From: Desulfovibrionaceae bacterium | GTDB lineage: Bacteria > Desulfobacterota > Desulfovibrionia > Desulfovibrionales > Desulfovibrionaceae | DNA: 64,000 nucleotides | Reading direction: 5' to 3' | Assembly: GCA_009782775.1 (NCBI GenBank) | Contig: WRIL01000005.1 | Coordinates: 29,623-93,622 of the forward strand | Part shown: piece after piece, positions 60,234-64,000 of the stretch | How the letters are laid out: each line of letters opens with the position of its first letter | How positions within the stretch are numbered: position 1 is the first letter of the stretch | Notes under the pieces: model-generated | Told to the model about the DNA's origin: nothing | Databases searched by the model: none | The model's input: the letters and a program-made list of their open reading frames with translations, nothing else | Made by a program: the position numbers and the translations under genes

Positions 60234-60277
60234 TACATCCTCCAGAAAGAATGATTTATTGGTTGGTGCGTGCAACA

Positions 60278-60604
60278 CTAGGGATGGTTTTGCCGCTTGT
60301 CTAACACCGCCTTGGAGCCAGTATGGCAAGGAGCGCAGTCCATACAGGCGTAGCCCTGATGCCAGAAACCCGCATGCGCAACCGCTGCGACCTCAACCGG
60401 GTCGAGTTTCTGAGGCTTCCAGGAAAAATCGCCGCCGTTTTGTGCAAAGCGTTCGCCAAGTTGCCCAGCGGCAGGCGCAGGCGTTTGGTCTCCCTCCGGC
60501 GCAGTTACGGCTGTCGCTGGTACGACCTCCAAGCTGGCGATTGCTCCACCAGCTATGACGCCACCAATCAAACCCAAGGCGGTTCGTCTGCGATACTGCT
60601 GCAT
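60278..60604 (-). pseudogene. truncated C-GCAxxG-C-C-like exported protein
   Basis: A twin-arginine-type start (QYRRRTALGLIGGVIAGGA) and a Pro/Ala linker lead to KLDPVEVAAVAHAGFWHQGYACMDCA. This resembles the start of the C-GCAxxG-C-C domain in exported redox proteins next to DUF2318. The protein then ends after about 20 residues that do not match, so the domain's cysteine-rich remainder is missing. It is probably a truncated gene. Confidence 0.5.
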
Positions 60605-60627
60605 AGAGTACACCCTGTTTACTCAGA

Positions 60628-61326
60628 TTAAAATGTCATTAAAAAATAGAAGCCGACAGTCAGCAGGAGGCCGCCAGCAATCCATCTCATAATTGTATCT
60701 GCATTCTTTGGTAAAAAGCGGTCTTTGCCCAAAGTCACGCCAAATAAAATGGCTCCAAGCGGCAAACTGAACCCAATGGCGAACATGCCAAGCAAGAGGG
60801 CTGCCTGAAAGACCTCCCCTTGGAGCACGGCAACTCCGATCACGCCAAAGATGACTGGATTACAACATAGAGAACTGACAACAACCAGCCCTCCAAGCAC
60901 AAAACCGGTCAAGATTACTCCTGACGACGCGCCAAGCCAATGCTTTATGCTATCGAATTGCCCTAAAGATACCCTAAAAGGCAGGACTCGCAACGTAGCC
61001 AAGCCAAAAAAGATGAGTACAACACCAGCAAAAATCTTCCAGTATCGGCCTAGGTTGGCATTTCCGACTTGCCCCACAAATCCCGCAACCCCTCCAATTA
61101 TTATGAGAGCAACGATTGTGCCGAAAGAGAAGAACAACGCCTTCTTAAAAGCCAGACTTCTTCCCACATTTTCTTGAGCGCCTGTATAGCCGATCAGCAC
61201 CCCCAAAGCCGGCAATGTACAGCATGCACTGGTGGCGGCGCTCAAGGCGCCAAGTGCAATAGCAAGCAAGAGTCCTAGAGGCTGCGAGGAAGCTTGCTGT
61301 AAAGCATTTGTGACAGAATCAAGCAT
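60628..61326 (-). CDS. CcdA/DsbD-like membrane thiol transporter
   Basis: About 232 aa with six or more membrane segments. Cysteines lie in membrane positions typical of the CcdA/DsbD transmembrane domain: SAATSACCTLPALGVL (first helix) and VVSSLCCNPVIFGVIG (fourth helix). It probably carries reducing equivalents across the membrane to the periplasmic redox proteins of this operon. ATG 61326 has AAAGGAT upstream; the longer frame starts inside the preceding gene. Confidence 0.75.
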   Translation of the reverse strand: MLDSVTNALQQASSQPLGLLLAIALGALSAATSACCTLPALGVLIGYTGAQENVGRSLAFKKALFFSFGTIVALIIIGGVAGFVGQVGNANLGRYWKIFAGVVLIFFGLATLRVLPFRVSLGQFDSIKHWLGASSGVILTGFVLGGLVVVSSLCCNPVIFGVIGVAVLQGEVFQAALLLGMFAIGFSLPLGAILFGVTLGKDRFLPKNADTIMRWIAGGLLLTVGFYFLMTF

Positions 61327-61396
61327 ACATCCATCCTTTAATAACACATCTGCTCGGATAAAGCTCGCATAGCCCCAACAAGCATACGCGATGTAG

Positions 61397-62860
61397 TTAA
61401 TTTGGGCAGCAACTTGATGACGAAGTATCACAACATGCCAGATATGCCTGCAATAACGTCTTTGCATTCGCATTGCTGCCAGATATAAATGCCGCCTTTG
61501 CGCCTTTGCGGGCGACTAAAATAGCTGGCAGTTCAACCTGCTTTGCAATTCCAGAGAAATCTGTTGAATTTTGCGACAAGGTATATACGCCAACCTTGAT
61601 ATTATTCTTTATCAACGTCAGTTGAGCTTCAGCGATGGCGTTTCTTATTGTGTCGTCAATCACATCAGCTCCTGAAGCCGGAATAAAGACGAATACAGCA
61701 TCACTCTTGGCAGCAACAGTATTCAATGCGTTCAATGACTCCAAATTTTCGCCGATGTTCTGCCCTGTTAGAGGTGATGTGCTTGCTACTGCCGGCTGCC
61801 CGAAAATAAAGGCCGCAGTATCACTGGGAACGATTTTGCTACTGTTGTCAGCATTTATTGTCCTATAGCCTACTATACTGACAGCCGCTAACAATACTAC
61901 AAAGCAGATTGCCGTTTTGAGCGTCTTTCTCCCAACAGGATTTCCGCTGTCACATGCACCCGACGAACATGCACATGAGGCGGGCGTGCTGATTTTTTCA
62001 CAACATGGTTCGTTCTTGTTTATTTCTTTCATGGGATTTTCTCCTTCGTTCGACTTGCCGCTATCACAGCCGCCACTTTTACCTGCAAAGAACCGTTGGA
62101 GATTGGCCGGCAGCGTATAGGGCACATCCTCGTGAGGCTGTTGCCCGTGAATGACCTTTAAAATACCGTCTATAAGCATAGCAGCCGGCGGCTGCTCATA
62201 TGCGTTGCCTTCATAGACAAACACCCTGCAATCCACGGTGTCGCCGCACAAATCGCCGCAATCTTTACAATTACTTTCTTTGACTTCAGTGCATATATCC
62301 ATGCCATTGACACGGATTGTCGGTGAACTGATAAAACGGTATTGTTCTGCCAATTCTTTTGTTGTGATGTTTACCTTATTGACATGTACCGTGTAATTCA
62401 TTGCTTGAAATACGGGGGCCAAAGTATTCAAAGCTTCATCCAATGTGCCACCCGTTGCAATGCACCTTTCACACGTATTCAAGTCAAGATACAGAAAATC
62501 AATGACCACCTCTTTTGCCTGGGAATGATCCTTTGTGCCTGGATGCGATTCTGGCGAACAGGCGCATGAGGGAGTTGCGCTGGCGCAACCACAGCCCGAA
62601 GCGACAGATGCGGATGGAACGCTGGCAGCGCCGTCAATCCAGGCAGCTATCTCTTCTTTGGAGGGAACTTTGCCGGTTGATTTAACCACACCGTCAATAA
62701 CGACGGCCGGGGTGGACATGATGCCTGCGGCCATCATCTCTTTAAGGTCGGTCACTTTTTGCACCGTGATGTTCCCGCCTTTGACAGCGGCGACTTCTTT
62801 CACCAGATTTTCCGTTTCAGTGCAGCGGGCGCAGCCGGGGCCAAATATTTTGATTTCCAT
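61397..62860 (-). CDS. thioredoxin-like + DUF2703 + membrane thioredoxin-like fusion
   Basis: 487 aa in three parts. Residues 1-77 are a small thioredoxin of the redox-active disulfide type (IKIFGPGCARCTETENLV, CxxC at 10-13, cis-Pro STPAVVID). A Cys-rich linker leads to about 113-235, a DUF2703 domain (LYLDLNTCERCIATGGTLDEAL, ESNCKDCGDLCGD). After another Cys-rich linker come a membrane segment (TAICFVVLLAAVSIVGY) and a thioredoxin-fold domain lacking CxxC. An internal ATG at 62032, with AAGGAG upstream, could yield the last part (about 211 aa) alone. The gene sits 18 bases after the permease. Confidence 0.75.
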   Translation of the reverse strand: MEIKIFGPGCARCTETENLVKEVAAVKGGNITVQKVTDLKEMMAAGIMSTPAVVIDGVVKSTGKVPSKEEIAAWIDGAASVPSASVASGCGCASATPSCACSPESHPGTKDHSQAKEVVIDFLYLDLNTCERCIATGGTLDEALNTLAPVFQAMNYTVHVNKVNITTKELAEQYRFISSPTIRVNGMDICTEVKESNCKDCGDLCGDTVDCRVFVYEGNAYEQPPAAMLIDGILKVIHGQQPHEDVPYTLPANLQRFFAGKSGGCDSGKSNEGENPMKEINKNEPCCEKISTPASCACSSGACDSGNPVGRKTLKTAICFVVLLAAVSIVGYRTINADNSSKIVPSDTAAFIFGQPAVASTSPLTGQNIGENLESLNALNTVAAKSDAVFVFIPASGADVIDDTIRNAIAEAQLTLIKNNIKVGVYTLSQNSTDFSGIAKQVELPAILVARKGAKAAFISGSNANAKTLLQAYLACCDTSSSSCCPN

Positions 62861-62878
62861 GGTCTCTCTCCTGTGAGG

Positions 62879-64000
62879 TTAGATGATGTACGGGCCAAGG
62901 AAGTTAAACAGCCAGCCCACCAGGGTAAAAATCACCCACAAGTAGCCGAGGAAGGCCGCTTGCAGTTTGACGGTCATAATCTGCCGCAGCAGCATCACTT
63001 CCGGTATGCTGGCGGCCACGGCGCTCATGCAGAACACCATGGTCGTGCCGATGGGCAGTCCCTTGATCAACAGACTTTCCATTACGGGGATGATGCCGGT
63101 AACGTTGGAGTACAGCGGAATACCGACCAGCACGGCTGCGGGAACCGACCACCATTCCCCGGCACCAAGATTCTCCGCAAACCAGCTATCCGGCACGAAA
63201 CCATGCAGGGCCGCGCCGATGCCCACGCCGACAAAAACCCACTTCCAGACGCGCTTGAAAATGGTAGCCGTTTCGTTATAGGCGAAATCGTGACGTTGCC
63301 TGACGGTCAGCTTTTGCATTTCTCCGCTCACGCCAGCATGCTGTTGCGCCGGGGCTTGCTGTGCCGCTTCCAGAAGGAACGGCTGCAACCAGCGTCCGGC
63401 GTTGAGGCTGTCCATCACAAAGCCGCCGGTGATGCCCGCCGCCATGCCGACCACCACATAAATAACCGTGAATTTCCAGCCGAGTAGTCCCCACAAAAGC
63501 ACTACCGCAATTTCGTTGATAAGCGGCGAGGTAATGAGGAACGACATGGTGATGCCGATGGGGATGCGGGCCATAGTGAACCCCAGGAACAAAGGCACGC
63601 TGGAACAGGAGCAAAACGGCGTAACCGAGCCGAACAAAGCCCCAAGAAAATATCCGAGGCCACGGCGCTTGCCCGCAAGGTAGTCGCGTACCCTCTCCAC
63701 GTTCAAGGCAGCGCGCATCCAGGCGATTCCGTAAATCAGCGCCACCACCAAGAGCAAAATTTTCACGGTGTCGTAGATGAAGAACTCCAACGCCTCTCCA
63801 GCATGAGAATCCGGTGCCAATCCGAACAGCCCGAAAAGCAGCCAGTGAGCAGCGGGCAATATGTAGGAATATGCCAGCCACCAGAGGGCAGCTAGAAGCG
63901 CAACGACGGCAAAGTAGCGAATGTTCCAGCCTTTTGAAGCGTCAACGGGAACCGGGGTTATCAGTTTTGATGTCGCACAACCGCAGCCGCCAGCGGGAGT
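62879..64000 (-). CDS. COG0701/DUF318-type permease (ArsP-like), partial
   Basis: The C-terminal 374 codons or more; the frame runs open through the window end. The visible N-terminal part is ...PAGGCGCATSKLITPVPVDASKGW followed by the first membrane segment. The family motif GSVTPFCSCSSVPLFLGFTMARIP (conserved CxC) is clear, as is FLITSPLINEIAVVLLWG. About eight membrane segments. Relatives include ArsP organoarsenical exporters, but the family has other substrates. Its coupling to a thioredoxin-fold gene is common for this family. Confidence 0.85.
   Translation of the reverse strand, partial: TPAGGCGCATSKLITPVPVDASKGWNIRYFAVVALLAALWWLAYSYILPAAHWLLFGLFGLAPDSHAGEALEFFIYDTVKILLLVVALIYGIAWMRAALNVERVRDYLAGKRRGLGYFLGALFGSVTPFCSCSSVPLFLGFTMARIPIGITMSFLITSPLINEIAVVLLWGLLGWKFTVIYVVVGMAAGITGGFVMDSLNAGRWLQPFLLEAAQQAPAQQHAGVSGEMQKLTVRQRHDFAYNETATIFKRVWKWVFVGVGIGAALHGFVPDSWFAENLGAGEWWSVPAAVLVGIPLYSNVTGIIPVMESLLIKGLPIGTTMVFCMSAVAASIPEVMLLRQIMTVKLQAAFLGYLWVIFTLVGWLFNFLGPYII

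Noticed and set aside
54254..64000. Second copy of the tRNA-Thr 3' end marking the insert's far boundary
   Set aside because: I scanned for the T-arm/acceptor sequence and saw none within the window.
1..64000. CRISPR arrays and rRNA genes
   Set aside because: No regularly spaced direct repeats of 25-40 bases and no rRNA-like sequence were seen; the repeats near 55.5 kb are too short and irregular for CRISPR.

Overview
The window looks like a chromosome segment from a Gram-negative, anaerobic, high-GC deltaproteobacterium of the Desulfovibrio type. The evidence is a complete dcw (division and cell wall) cluster with meso-diaminopimelate-type MurE, an HdrABC-like redox locus, a full selenocysteine system, NikR, FolE2, and lipopolysaccharide-type glycosyltransferases. 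The taxonomic call is inference; there is no rRNA gene in the window.

Layout. 1-13.7 kb is housekeeping and envelope: a zinc-ribbon protein, a TPR protein, a methyltransferase, nikR, folE2, a DapF-fold epimerase, ettA, an acyltransferase, two glycosyltransferases, a DUF4254 protein, dapA, glnS and a lipoprotein. 13.7-32.1 kb, minus strand, is the dcw cluster in transcription order mraZ-rsmH-ftsL-ftsI-murE-murF-mraY-murD-ftsW-murG-murC-murB-ftsQ-ftsA-ftsZ, followed by a second, divergent ftsZ whose catalytic T7-loop aspartate is replaced by alanine. 32.3-46.8 kb holds a queuosine-precursor-type transporter and then the most interesting locus. Behind a sigma-54-like promoter lie hdrC1-hdrB1-hdrA-hdrC2-hdrB2 (the gene order of sHdr-type complexes), a GctAB-like CoA-transferase pair, CstA, a small protein, an M50 protease and a second CoA-transferase-like pair. 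A CoA-disulfide reductase/rhodanese and two flavin-reductase-like genes follow.

The A subunit of the second CoA-transferase pair is interrupted by an in-frame UGA (codon 103). A 7-bp hairpin with a GU-containing loop follows it at bacterial SECIS distance. The partner B subunit lacks the family's catalytic glutamate. selB and tRNA-Sec(UCA) lie about 4 kb downstream, and selD-selA-yedF follow. I therefore read this gene as a candidate undescribed selenoprotein: a CoA-transferase-fold enzyme tied to an Hdr-like electron-transfer complex.

49.2-50.6 kb is a relic of an element integrated in tRNA-Sec: a 17-bp duplication of the tRNA 3' end, an integrase fragment and a mazEF pair. 54.2-58.2 kb is a mobilizable plasmid-like insert next to tRNA-Thr(CGU): an IncFII-like RepA with a repeat-rich putative origin, a lytic transglycosylase, a MobC-like protein and a relaxase. 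58.2-64 kb, minus strand, is an accessory redox/permease operon with several truncated genes and one unusual triple-domain thioredoxin-fold fusion; the leading permease runs off the window end.
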